Position numbers and translations under genes: made by a program
DNA from: Kribbella turkmenica
Lineage (GTDB): Bacteria > Actinomycetota > Actinomycetes > Propionibacteriales > Kribbellaceae
Reading direction: 5' to 3'
DNA length: 35,718 nt
Assembly (NCBI RefSeq): GCF_004348725.1
Contig: NZ_SMKR01000066.1
Coordinates: forward strand, 1-35,718
Shown: in pieces, positions 17,009 to 25,070 of the stretch
Numbering within the stretch: the first letter of the stretch is position 1
Layout: every line of letters starts with the position of its first letter
The notes under the pieces: generated by a model
Database searches by the model: none
The model's input: the letters and a program-made list of their open reading frames with translations, nothing else
Told to the model about the DNA's origin: nothing

Positions 17009-18222
17009 GTGCGCAGCAGCTCGACGTCAAGAAGTCCTGGCGGGCCATTCGACGGCACCGTCTCATCGTCGCTGCCGTCGCAGCGGTCGGCCTGCTCGGT
17101 GGAGTGGGCTACGGCCTGCTGGTGCCGCCGATGCACACGGCCACCTCGCTCGTCGTGCTGCCGCCGCCTCCGGCCGCCGACGCGGAGAAGGCCGGAGGAA
17201 CGCAGAGCATCGAGACCCAGGTCTTCATCGCCGAGAGCGAGCCGGTGCTGAAGAGCGCCGGCCAGAACCTGAGCCCGGCGCTGTCCACCAAGGTGGTCCG
17301 GGACCGGGTCAAGGTGACCGCGGTGACCGACGACGTCATCAAGATCGATGCCAAGGGCACGACGGCAGCGCAGTCGATGCGGCTGTCGAACGCGGTCGCC
17401 GAGGTCTACCTGGTCTTCATCACCACCGACCAGGTACTGCCCGGCGACCTGGGGAAGAAAACGGGGGCGCGCGTGCTGGAGCAGGCGACGACCGCACGGG
17501 GCGGGAACCTGGCGGTCCATCTGGGGATCTGGGGGCTGCTCGGTGCGCTCGCCGGCGCGATCGCGGGCTCGATCGGGGTACTGGCCAAGGCCCGGGGCGA
17601 CCGGCGGCTGCGGCTGCGCGACGAGATCGCCGACGCGGTCGGTTTGCCGGTGCTCGCATCGGTCTCGTCGTACCGGGCGACCGACGTGTCGGACTGGGAG
17701 TACCTGCTGGAGCACTACCAGCCGACCGCGGTCGAGGCGTGGAGTCTGCGCAAGACGCTGCACCACCTCGGCCTGGACGTGCGGGGCGGCCCGCAGCTCT
17801 CGCTGACCGTCATCTCGTTCGCCGGCGACGACAAGGCGCTGCCGCTCGGTCCTCAGCTGGCCGCGCTGGCGAACTCGATCGGCATCTCCACCTCGATCGT
17901 GGTGGACACGCACCAGGAGCCGGCCGGACAGGTTGCCCTGGACATCCACCTGGTCATCGTCGACCGGGAGGCGCCGCACCTGGCCGGCACCACCCGGACG
18001 ACCAACACGATCGTCGCGCTGTCCGCCGGCACGGTGACGGCCGAGGAGCTGGCCCGGCTGGCGGTCGCGGCCGCGGCCGACGACCGCACCGTCGACGGGC
18101 TGGTCGTCACCGACCCCGATCCGACCGACCGCACCATCGGCCGCGTCTCGCAGTCCGCGCGCCGCTCCGGCTCGCGGCTGCCCACCCTCCTCACCGGGAC
18201 CACCGCGAGGAGGACCAAATGA
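17005..18222 (+). CDS. Wzz-like chain-length protein with degenerate kinase region (first copy)
   Basis: The 405-residue product has the Wzz/co-polymerase plan: a short cytoplasmic start, a first membrane helix around residues 23-42, an extracytoplasmic domain, and a second helix around 168-194. The C-terminal cytoplasmic part aligns in shape with bacterial tyrosine kinase (BY-kinase/CapB) domains, but the P-loop position reads ISFAGDDKALP (near 266), lacking the GxxxxGK[ST] signature. No tyrosine-rich tail is present. Wzz-type proteins set polymer length with the Wzy polymerase. Its GTG start overlaps the stop of the small leader ORF, and its own stop overlaps the next gene (ATGA). It could not bind ATP in the usual way. 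Confidence 0.8.
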   Translation: MSAQQLDVKKSWRAIRRHRLIVAAVAAVGLLGGVGYGLLVPPMHTATSLVVLPPPPAADAEKAGGTQSIETQVFIAESEPVLKSAGQNLSPALSTKVVRDRVKVTAVTDDVIKIDAKGTTAAQSMRLSNAVAEVYLVFITTDQVLPGDLGKKTGARVLEQATTARGGNLAVHLGIWGLLGALAGAIAGSIGVLAKARGDRRLRLRDEIADAVGLPVLASVSSYRATDVSDWEYLLEHYQPTAVEAWSLRKTLHHLGLDVRGGPQLSLTVISFAGDDKALPLGPQLAALANSIGISTSIVVDTHQEPAGQVALDIHLVIVDREAPHLAGTTRTTNTIVALSAGTVTAEELARLAVAAAADDRTVDGLVVTDPDPTDRTIGRVSQSARRSGSRLPTLLTGTTARRTK

Positions 18223-19850
18223 GCAACCAGCCGTACAACGCACCGCCGGCCACCGACCCCCGCTGGACCGACGACGACGGGCTGTTCGTCGACGAATCGA
18301 CGAACGCCTTCCCGCCGGACAGCCTGGTCACCTTTCGCTTTCTCCGCGACGCCATCCGCCGGCACCTGCGCATCTGGCTGCTGCTCGCCGTCGTCGGTCT
18401 GCTCGGCGGCCTCGGGTCGACCTACGCCCTGCCGCAGCCGCACGTCTCCTCGACCCGGCTGCTGCTGACACACAAGGACGGCGACGACCCGGCCAAGGCG
18501 ATGGCCACGGACGTGAGCCTGGCGACCACGCACACGGTCGCGCAGCGGGTGATCGAGCTGCTGAAGCTGCCCGAGACTCCGGACGAGCTGATCAAGCGGT
18601 ACACCGCGGTGGCGATGACGGACCGGGTGCTCGAGATCAAGGTGCAGGCCGACGCGACCGACCTGGCCACCAAGCAGGCGACGGTCCTGGCGCAGGTGTT
18701 CCTGATCTTCCGCAAGGAGCAGATCGCGCTGCAGGACGTCCCGCTGAGGCGTGACCTGACGACGGCGGAGGCCGCGCTCGACGTGGCGGAGAAGGCCGTC
18801 GTGGCAACCGGTGACAACCCGGACGAGCCGGCCCGGCCGAACAGCCCGCAGATGATCCGGCTCGGCGTCGCCCGCGACCGGGTGCAGTACGTCCGGCAGC
18901 AGATGCTGGACCAGGAGGTGCAGGCCTCGCGGATGAACAGCAGCCGGATCCTCGACCTGGCCGCGCCGGTTCCGGTCTCGGCCAAGCGGACGCTGGCGAT
19001 CAACGCCGGCACCGGGCTGATCGCCGGCCTGTTCCTCGGGCTCGGCTTCGTGATCGTTCGGGCGCTGATCTCCGACCGGCTGTGGAAGCGCCAGGACATC
19101 GCCCGGGCGCTGGGCGCTCGCGTCCGGCTGAGCAGCGAACGACCGCCACGCTGGCGAGTGCTGCCGTTCCCCCGGTACCTGCGCGCGTCGCAGCGGCGGC
19201 TGCCGGAGATCCGGCTGATGGTCCAGCACCTCGGCCAGCGGATCTTCTGGGGCGAGCGGCCGACGCCGGCGATCGCGGTGGTCAGCGTCGACGACCTCCG
19301 GACCTGCGCCCTGGTCGTGGCCTCGCTGGCGGTCTCGGTGGCCGAGGAGCGCAAGCACGTCCTGGTGGCCGACCTGTCCGGGACCGGCATGCTCGCCGGG
19401 ATGCTCGGGGTGAAGACCCCAGGTACGCACGAGTCCCGGTTCAGCGAGCCGCACCGGCGCATCGACGTGCACGTCCCCGACCCGGACGGCGCGCCGGCGC
19501 AGGGCAGCTACCTGCTGCTGGGTGAGACCAGCCGGCCGTCGAGCTCGGGAGACCTGGCGCTCGACGCCGCCTGGGAGGTCGCCGACCTGGTGCTCACCCT
19601 GGCCACGCTGACGCCCGAACTGGGCGCCGACCACCTGGGCACCTGGGCGTCGCACGCCGCCGTCGTGGTGACCGCGGGCCGGTCGACCACCACCAAGATC
19701 CAGGCCACCGGCGAGATGCTGCGGCTGGCCGGGCTCGAGATCGACACCGCCGTGGTGCTCCGTCCGGACCGCACCGACGAGGGCGTCGGCGTCGCCGAGA
19801 CCGAGGCCGCTCCGGCCCGGTCCGTGGACGTCGAGATGTTCGGCCGATGA
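18219..19850 (+). CDS. Wzz-like chain-length protein with degenerate kinase region (second copy)
   Basis: This 543-residue partner repeats the plan: cytoplasmic N-terminus of about 48 residues, first helix about 50-70 (LLLAVVGLLGGLG), an extracytoplasmic region with likely coiled coil (about 170-250), and a second helix about 257-277. The cytoplasmic C-terminal domain again resembles a BY-kinase or ParA-like fold. The Walker A position is VVSVDDLRTCAL (near 353) and the A' strand is VLVADLSG (near 383), so the invariant Lys and Ser/Thr are missing while the following helix and strand are kept. It follows the first copy with ATGA coupling. The pair probably forms a heteromeric co-polymerase without kinase activity. 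Confidence 0.8.
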   Translation: MSNQPYNAPPATDPRWTDDDGLFVDESTNAFPPDSLVTFRFLRDAIRRHLRIWLLLAVVGLLGGLGSTYALPQPHVSSTRLLLTHKDGDDPAKAMATDVSLATTHTVAQRVIELLKLPETPDELIKRYTAVAMTDRVLEIKVQADATDLATKQATVLAQVFLIFRKEQIALQDVPLRRDLTTAEAALDVAEKAVVATGDNPDEPARPNSPQMIRLGVARDRVQYVRQQMLDQEVQASRMNSSRILDLAAPVPVSAKRTLAINAGTGLIAGLFLGLGFVIVRALISDRLWKRQDIARALGARVRLSSERPPRWRVLPFPRYLRASQRRLPEIRLMVQHLGQRIFWGERPTPAIAVVSVDDLRTCALVVASLAVSVAEERKHVLVADLSGTGMLAGMLGVKTPGTHESRFSEPHRRIDVHVPDPDGAPAQGSYLLLGETSRPSSSGDLALDAAWEVADLVLTLATLTPELGADHLGTWASHAAVVVTAGRSTTTKIQATGEMLRLAGLEIDTAVVLRPDRTDEGVGVAETEAAPARSVDVEMFGR

Positions 19851-19851
19851 G

Positions 19852-21090
19852 ATGAGCGTCGGGCTGAGTGAGCGGCTGACGCACCGGATCGACCTCCGGC
19901 CGACCCGGCGGGCGGTCGCGCCCGAGGTCCGCCGGCGGCGCCGGGTCCAGCTGGTCTGGGGCCTGCTGGTGCTGAACGTGATGACGTTCTTCGCCGGCGC
20001 ACCGTACCTGCTCCCGATCCCGGGGATGGTCGGCAAGCTCATCGCGCAGGCGGCGCTGGTGGGTGCGCTGATGCTGGTCCTGACCGTGAACCGGCCGGTC
20101 CGGGTCCGGCCCAGTGTCTTCGTCTTCCTCCTGCTCCTGCTGGCGTCCGAGGCGTTGCTGGCCAGCATCCGGGCGGAGTTTCTCGGCGGCTCGTTGTTCC
20201 GGGCGAGCCGGCTGTTCGCGTTCGTGCTGGTCCTGTGGCTGCTGACGCCGTGGTGGACCCGGCGGGACCTGCTGCTGGTACGGACCCACCTGATCGTGCT
20301 GTGGTTCATCCTCGGTAGCGCCGTCGTGGGGCTGGCGGTCGCGCCGGGTACCGCGATGTTCGAGGACCGGCTGCACGGCGTCATCTGGCCGATCCCGCCG
20401 ACCCAGGTCGGGCACTACGCCGCGGTCGCGGCCGGCCTGACCGCCGTGCTCTGGTTCTGCGGGCTGCTCCGGCGCGGTGTCGCGCTCGCCAGCGTGCTGG
20501 TGGCCCTACCGGTTCTGCTGCTGACCCACACCCGAACCGCGCTGGTCGCGATGCTGGCCGGCGTACTGATCGCCGGGCTGAGCCTGTTCACCGCCCGGAC
20601 CCGGGCCCGGAGGTTCCTCGCCATCGGCGTCGCCGGGTTCACCGTCGGGGCACTCACCCTCGGCTCGGTCGTGAGTACCTGGCTGGCGCGTGGGCAGGAC
20701 TCCGAGGAGGTGACCGAGCTCACCGGCCGCCGGGCGGTCTGGGAGTCGATCCTGGCCGCGCCCCGGTCGACCTTCGAGACCTTCTTCGGCTTCGGGCTGT
20801 CGAACAAGTCGTTCAACGGCCTGCCGATCGACAGCAACTGGCTGGGCACGTACTACGACGTCGGTCTCGTCGGTGTCGCGATCACGATCGTCCTCGTGCT
20901 GTTCGTCCTGACCTCCGCGTGGTTCCGGCCGCAGGGTCCGCAGCGCGCGCTGGCGCTCTTCCTGGTCGCGTACTGCGTGGTCGCGTCGTTCACGGAGAGC
21001 GGTCTGAGCGAGGCGTCGCCGTACCTGCTGGAGCTGACGCTGGCCGCGTCGCTGGTCTACAACCTGAACCCCCGTGAGGGAGCGCGATGA
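19852..21090 (+). CDS. O-antigen ligase/Wzy-like polysaccharide polymerase
   Basis: The 412-residue product is a polytopic membrane protein with roughly ten to twelve predicted helices. The motif HTRTALVAMLAGVL (about 224-237) and the long outer loop ending in FGFGLSNKSFNGLPIDSNWL with TYYDVGLVG match the WzyC/O-antigen ligase superfamily. The loop carries the arginine and histidine/asparagine-rich region used for lipid-linked substrate handling. In this locus it is the only candidate for the Wzy polymerase, joining flipped repeat units outside the membrane. It starts one base after the second Wzz-like gene stops and overlaps the next glycosyltransferase gene (ATGA). Ligase activity (attachment to another glycan) is the alternative. 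Confidence 0.83.
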   Translation: MSVGLSERLTHRIDLRPTRRAVAPEVRRRRRVQLVWGLLVLNVMTFFAGAPYLLPIPGMVGKLIAQAALVGALMLVLTVNRPVRVRPSVFVFLLLLLASEALLASIRAEFLGGSLFRASRLFAFVLVLWLLTPWWTRRDLLLVRTHLIVLWFILGSAVVGLAVAPGTAMFEDRLHGVIWPIPPTQVGHYAAVAAGLTAVLWFCGLLRRGVALASVLVALPVLLLTHTRTALVAMLAGVLIAGLSLFTARTRARRFLAIGVAGFTVGALTLGSVVSTWLARGQDSEEVTELTGRRAVWESILAAPRSTFETFFGFGLSNKSFNGLPIDSNWLGTYYDVGLVGVAITIVLVLFVLTSAWFRPQGPQRALALFLVAYCVVASFTESGLSEASPYLLELTLAASLVYNLNPREGAR

Positions 21091-22289
21091 AGATCCTGCT
21101 GGTGCACAACAGGTACCGGTCGACCGCTCCGAGCGGCGAGAACCGGGTGGTCGACCAGGAGAGCGCGGCACTGGCCGAGCTGGGGCACGAGGTCCGGCAC
21201 TTCGAGCGGTTCAGCGACGAGATCGAGGACTGGCCGGCCTGGCAGAAGGCAACCCTGCCGGCCCGGGTGGTCTGGAACCCGGCGAGCAGGCGCGACCTGG
21301 CCGCCGTGCTGGCGGACTTCCGGCCGGACGTCGTCCACGTGCACAACACGTTCCCGCTGCTGAGCCCGGCGATCCTGTACGCGTGCCGCGACGCCGGCGT
21401 GCCGGCCGTGATCACGCTGCACAACTACAAACTGCTGTGCGCCAGCGGGGACTTCTTCCGCGACGGCACGGTCTGCCACGACTGCGCCCGCGGCAATCCG
21501 CTGCCCGGCGTGCGGCACGGGTGCTACCGCGGATCCAAGCTGGCCACCGCGACCACGGTCCTGAACACCCGCGGCCACCGGGAGACGTGGCGCAATCTGG
21601 TCTCGGCGTACATCTTCATCTCCGAGTCCCAGCGCAGTTTGATGGCCGGGATGGACTTCGATCCGGACCGCACCTTCGTCAAGCACAACCTGGTCCCGTA
21701 CGACGGTCCGCTCGGCGGCCCGCGGGACCGGCAGGTGAGCTATGTCGGCCGGCTGGACGCGGCCAAGGGCGCACCGCTGCTGATGAAGGGCTGGGACGCG
21801 TACCGGGCGATCGCGGGGGACGACGCGCTCCGGCTCGTGATCGCCGGCGGCGGTCCGCTGGTCGGCGAGGTGGCCGCGTGGGCGGCCGAGCGGCCGTCGG
21901 TCGAGCTCCGCGGGCTGATGAGCAAGCAGGAGGTCTTCGAGCTGATCGGCCGGTCCCGGGCGGTCGTCCTGCCGTCGGAGTGGGAGGAGACGTTCGGGCT
22001 GGTCGTGGTGGAGGCGATGGCGGTCGGCGTACCGCTGCTCGCGTCCGGCCACGGCTCGTTCCCGGACCTCATCGAGGACGGTGTCGACAGCATGCTGTTC
22101 GAGCCCGGCCGGCCGGACTCGCTGGCCAAGCTGCTGCTCGACGTCGACACCGCACCGGACCGGTACGAGGAGCTCGGCCGGCGCGCCCGGAAGACGTACG
22201 AGGAGAAGCACCAGCCGCCGCACAACCTCGAGCAACTGCTCGAGATCTACCGGTTCGCCGTCCGCCATCCGGCCCCCGCACACCGCTGA
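21087..22289 (+). CDS. GT4-family glycosyltransferase with cysteine-rich insert
   Basis: The 400-residue protein starts MKILLVHNRYRSTAPSGEN and has the GT-B donor-site motif E(x7)E as EETFGLVVVEAM near residues 299-310, preceded by VVLPSEW. The N-terminal domain has HVHNTFPLL. An insert around 129-148 contains CHDC and, about ten residues later, HGCYRG, giving three close cysteines plus His that could bind a metal. This cysteine cluster recurs in one GT4 branch. It should add a sugar to the lipid-linked unit in the cytoplasm. It overlaps the polymerase gene by four bases. Its donor is unknown. Confidence 0.88.
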   Translation: MKILLVHNRYRSTAPSGENRVVDQESAALAELGHEVRHFERFSDEIEDWPAWQKATLPARVVWNPASRRDLAAVLADFRPDVVHVHNTFPLLSPAILYACRDAGVPAVITLHNYKLLCASGDFFRDGTVCHDCARGNPLPGVRHGCYRGSKLATATTVLNTRGHRETWRNLVSAYIFISESQRSLMAGMDFDPDRTFVKHNLVPYDGPLGGPRDRQVSYVGRLDAAKGAPLLMKGWDAYRAIAGDDALRLVIAGGGPLVGEVAAWAAERPSVELRGLMSKQEVFELIGRSRAVVLPSEWEETFGLVVVEAMAVGVPLLASGHGSFPDLIEDGVDSMLFEPGRPDSLAKLLLDVDTAPDRYEELGRRARKTYEEKHQPPHNLEQLLEIYRFAVRHPAPAHR

Positions 22290-22322
22290 GACCTGATTCC
22301 AGTGCCCCCCGAAGGAAATGTC

Positions 22323-23960
22323 ATGGAACATCGCGACCCGCCCCCTCCGGCCACCGGCCGGGGCACCGCGTGGTACCGCGACGCACGAATCATCGGCGCC
22401 GCCGCCCTGATCGTGGTCGCCGCCCTGGTGGCGGTCTACCTCACCGTCGCCGGAGGCGATCGGTCGCCCGGGCAGGCACAGAACGGTCCGGCCCCGACGC
22501 CGACGGCGGCCCAGCAGTCGCCGCCGCCGGCCGCGCCGACGACTCCGCCGGCGAAGGTCTGCAACAACGTCACCGCGCTGTCCGGGCCGGCCCAGGCTCC
22601 GGCCGGGGCGGTCGTGGTCGACCCGACCCAGAACCTGAACCAGCTGACCGAACAGAGCCCGGCCGGCACGACGTTCTACCTGACCGCCGGCACGCACACC
22701 CTCGGTACCGCGCCCTACGCCCAGGTGATTCCCAAGGAGGGCAACACCTACATCGGCGCGCCCGGTGCGGTGATGGACGGCCGCAAACGCAACCGTTACG
22801 CGTTCACCGGCTACGCCGCCGGCGTCACGGTGAAGAACCTGACCATCCAGAACTTCGGGGCGCCCCGGACCAACAACGACGAGGGTGTGGTCAACCACGA
22901 CGCGGCCGCCCGGTGGACGATCGAGGCCAACACGATCCGGCTGAACGCCGGTGCCGGCGTCATGGTCGGCGACCACAACATCGTCCGCGGCAACTGCCTG
23001 CAGGACAACGGCCAGTACGGGTTCAACGCCTACAACCCCGACAAGGTCATGAGCATCACCATCGAGGGCAACGAGATCGCCGGCAACAACACCGACGACT
23101 GGGAGGCCGCCAAGGTCGGCTGCGGCTGCACCGGCGGCGGCAAGTTCTGGGAGGTCACCGGGGCCGTCGTCCGGGGCAACTGGGTGCACGACAACCACAG
23201 CGCCGGGCTCTGGGCGGACACCAACAACACCGGGTTCGTGATCGAGGGCAACTACATCTCGAACAACCTGGCCGAGGGCATCGTCTACGAGACCAGCTAC
23301 AACGCCGGCATCCGCGGTAACACGTTCGCCCGCAACGGCCTCGGCAAAGGTCCGCAGAACCAGGGCTTCCCGACGCCTGCGCTGTACATCTCCGAGTCCG
23401 GCAGCGACAGGCGGGTCGCCGGGGTGTTCAACCAGACCTTCGAGATCAGCGGGAACGTGTTCACCGACAACTGGGCCGGCGTGATCCTGTGGGAGAACGC
23501 AGACCGGTTCGCCGGCTCGGCGGCCAACACCAGCACCGGTTCGGGCACCCTGGTCAACCCGTCCGTGGTCACCGCCCAGACCTGCAACGCGAACACCATC
23601 AAGAGCGAGCCGTACCTGAGTGACTGCCGGTGGAAGACCCAGAACGTGCACGTGCACGACAACATCTTCTCCCTCGATCCGAACAAGGTCGGCAAGGCTT
23701 GCGCGACCCGGGCCAGCTGCGGTTACAACGGCCTGTTCTCCAACTGGGGCACGTTCCCGACGTGGTCGCCGTACCAGCAGGCCACCGTGCAGGATGCGAT
23801 CACGCACGAGCAGGGCAACAAGTTCTACGACAACACCTACCGCGGGCCGTGGAACTTCATCGTGCACGGGCAGGGCAACCGGGTGCCGTGGGCGTCCTGG
23901 CAGGGTGCGCCGTACGGACAGGATCCGGATAGCGTGATCAAGGTGGTCGGGGAGCGCTGA
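22323..23960 (+). CDS. Membrane-anchored right-handed beta-helix protein
   Basis: I chose the ATG at 22323 because GAAGGA lies just upstream; an in-frame GTG at 22302 is less likely. The 545-residue product has an uncleaved-looking signal anchor (about 22-45), a Pro/Ala/Thr-rich linker (about 50-78) and a long body with repeating strands (VTVKNLTIQNF, ITIEGNEIAGN, VVRGNWVHDN, FVIEGNYISNN, GIRGNTFARN, EISGNVFTDN). These repeats of about 22-25 residues are a right-handed parallel beta-helix, as in pectate lyases and mannuronan C5-epimerases. Several cysteines (GCGCTGGG) may form disulfides outside the cell. It should sit on the outer face of the membrane and bind, cleave or epimerise the polymer. 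The catalytic residues cannot be assigned by eye. Confidence 0.83.
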   Translation: MEHRDPPPPATGRGTAWYRDARIIGAAALIVVAALVAVYLTVAGGDRSPGQAQNGPAPTPTAAQQSPPPAAPTTPPAKVCNNVTALSGPAQAPAGAVVVDPTQNLNQLTEQSPAGTTFYLTAGTHTLGTAPYAQVIPKEGNTYIGAPGAVMDGRKRNRYAFTGYAAGVTVKNLTIQNFGAPRTNNDEGVVNHDAAARWTIEANTIRLNAGAGVMVGDHNIVRGNCLQDNGQYGFNAYNPDKVMSITIEGNEIAGNNTDDWEAAKVGCGCTGGGKFWEVTGAVVRGNWVHDNHSAGLWADTNNTGFVIEGNYISNNLAEGIVYETSYNAGIRGNTFARNGLGKGPQNQGFPTPALYISESGSDRRVAGVFNQTFEISGNVFTDNWAGVILWENADRFAGSAANTSTGSGTLVNPSVVTAQTCNANTIKSEPYLSDCRWKTQNVHVHDNIFSLDPNKVGKACATRASCGYNGLFSNWGTFPTWSPYQQATVQDAITHEQGNKFYDNTYRGPWNFIVHGQGNRVPWASWQGAPYGQDPDSVIKVVGER

Positions 23961-23965
23961 GGACG

Positions 23966-24340
23966 ATGATCGGGCCCCCTGAGCGCGCCGCGGGTGAGCA
24001 GATCGCACTGCTCCGCTCGGTCGGCTACGCCGCGTTCGGGCGGCACGAGCGGGATCTCGACGTCCTCGACCTGGTCTTCGACAGCCTGGTCGACGCCCCG
24101 GAGAGCCGCCGCGACGAGGTCCGGGCGCTCCGGTTCGCCGGCCACGGGGTCACCCTCGACGTCGACGTCCGCGGCCGGGGCGACCTGACCATCGAACTGC
24201 GGGTCTCCCCCACCGGTCCGGTGGTGGTCGAGTCACGGGGGTCGGAGGACGGGCCGACGGGCGCACGGCTGGTGAGCTTCCTGCTCCGCTGGCCGGGCAC
24301 GACACAGCGACCGGTCCGGACCGCGTGGGTCATGCTCTGA
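23966..24340 (+). CDS. Small protein, possible sigma-factor-associated family
   Basis: The 124-residue product is acidic and predicted soluble. It has a helical start (RHERDLDVLDLVFDSLVD) and then a mostly beta C-terminal part (VTLDVDVRGRGDLTIELRV). I recall actinomycete proteins with this DLDxLxxLVFDS start followed by a beta domain encoded beside ECF sigma genes; here a sigma gene converges on it with only 33 bases between the stops. Its ATG follows the beta-helix stop by five bases with TGAGGACG as ribosome site, so it is made with the polysaccharide operon. It could modulate that sigma factor. It has no membrane helix and no zinc-binding anti-sigma motif, and I do not assign a function. 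Confidence 0.6.
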   Translation: MIGPPERAAGEQIALLRSVGYAAFGRHERDLDVLDLVFDSLVDAPESRRDEVRALRFAGHGVTLDVDVRGRGDLTIELRVSPTGPVVVESRGSEDGPTGARLVSFLLRWPGTTQRPVRTAWVML

Positions 24341-24373
24341 CCCCTCGGTCCAGACCGGTCGCCGGGTGCTGCT

Positions 24374-24973
24374 TCAGGAGGCAAGCAGCAGTCTGAGTTT
24401 CTCCAGGCACCGGCCGCGGACCGGGCCGATACTGCCGATCGGGATGCCGATGGTCGCGGAGATCTCGGCGTACGGCGCCGGCGGATCGGCCATCAGCATG
24501 CCCATCAACTGCTGCCACCGGTCCGGCAGGCTCTCGAGCGCCCGCCGTACGTCGACGGCCCGCTCGTCGGCGAGCAGGTCGGCGTCCAGCTCGGGCTGGT
24601 CGCCCGGCACGCCCTCGAACGCGGCCGACTCGTACGTGAGCAGCACCCGCTTGCGGAACGCGAGCACTCGCAGGCACTCCCGGCGGGTGGTGACCACCAG
24701 CCAGGCGCCGACCCGCTCGGGGTCGACCCGGTGGATGTGCTCGAGCAACCGCAGCCAGACCATCTGGGAGACGTCGGCGGCGTCGCTGTCACTCAGCCGG
24801 AAGCTGCGGGTGACGGCCCAGACGAGCCGGGCGTAGTGGTCGACCAGCCGGCTCCACGCTCCCTCGTCGCCGGACGCGGCCTGGATCACCAGGGCCGCGG
24901 CCTCGGACCGGACCGGTCCGTCGTCGGTCATAGATTCGTCAGTGCCGGGTTCGGCACTGAGTTGCTGCAACAT
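24374..24973 (-). CDS. ECF-type RNA polymerase sigma factor
   Basis: The 199-residue product has sigma region 2 (residues about 25-100, with DAADVSQMVWLRLLEHI and RVGAWLVVTTRREC) and region 4 (about 140-195, with LPDRWQQLMGML and YAEISATIGIPIGSIGPVRGRCLEKL as the helix-turn-helix). Regions 1 and 3 are absent, as in extracytoplasmic-function sigma factors. The ATG at 24973 is preceded by GAGGGGGG, which rules it in over the ATG at 24997 or the one at 24931. It faces the 124-aa gene end to end and is 97 bases from the phosphoglycosyltransferase stop upstream, so it may be transcribed from its own promoter in that gap or read through from that gene. It may control the surrounding polysaccharide genes. 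Confidence 0.88.
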   Translation of the reverse strand: MLQQLSAEPGTDESMTDDGPVRSEAAALVIQAASGDEGAWSRLVDHYARLVWAVTRSFRLSDSDAADVSQMVWLRLLEHIHRVDPERVGAWLVVTTRRECLRVLAFRKRVLLTYESAAFEGVPGDQPELDADLLADERAVDVRRALESLPDRWQQLMGMLMADPPAPYAEISATIGIPIGSIGPVRGRCLEKLRLLLAS

Positions 24974-25070
24974 TGGATTCCCCCCTCGGGAACGCACTGC
25001 TGTCGTCGTACACAGAGCTAGGAGCAGGTGTGCTGCGCCGCCCGGCCGGCAGATGGCCCGGGGGCGGGTT

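Noticed and set aside
17853..20384. An 843-codon minus-strand open frame opposite the Wzz-like genes
   Set aside because: Antisense to coupled genes with clear membrane topology; no recognisable motif and biased composition typical of a shadow frame.
21057..24008. A 983-codon open frame on the minus strand opposite the O-antigen polymerase, glycosyltransferase and beta-helix genes
   Set aside because: It is antisense to three well-supported genes, has Arg/Val/Gly/Asp-rich low-complexity composition and no domain; such frames arise in very GC-rich DNA.
24341..24373. A terminator between the convergent 124-aa and sigma genes
   Set aside because: Only a five-base stem with a two-base loop (24346-24357) could be found, and it has no T-rich tail on either strand.
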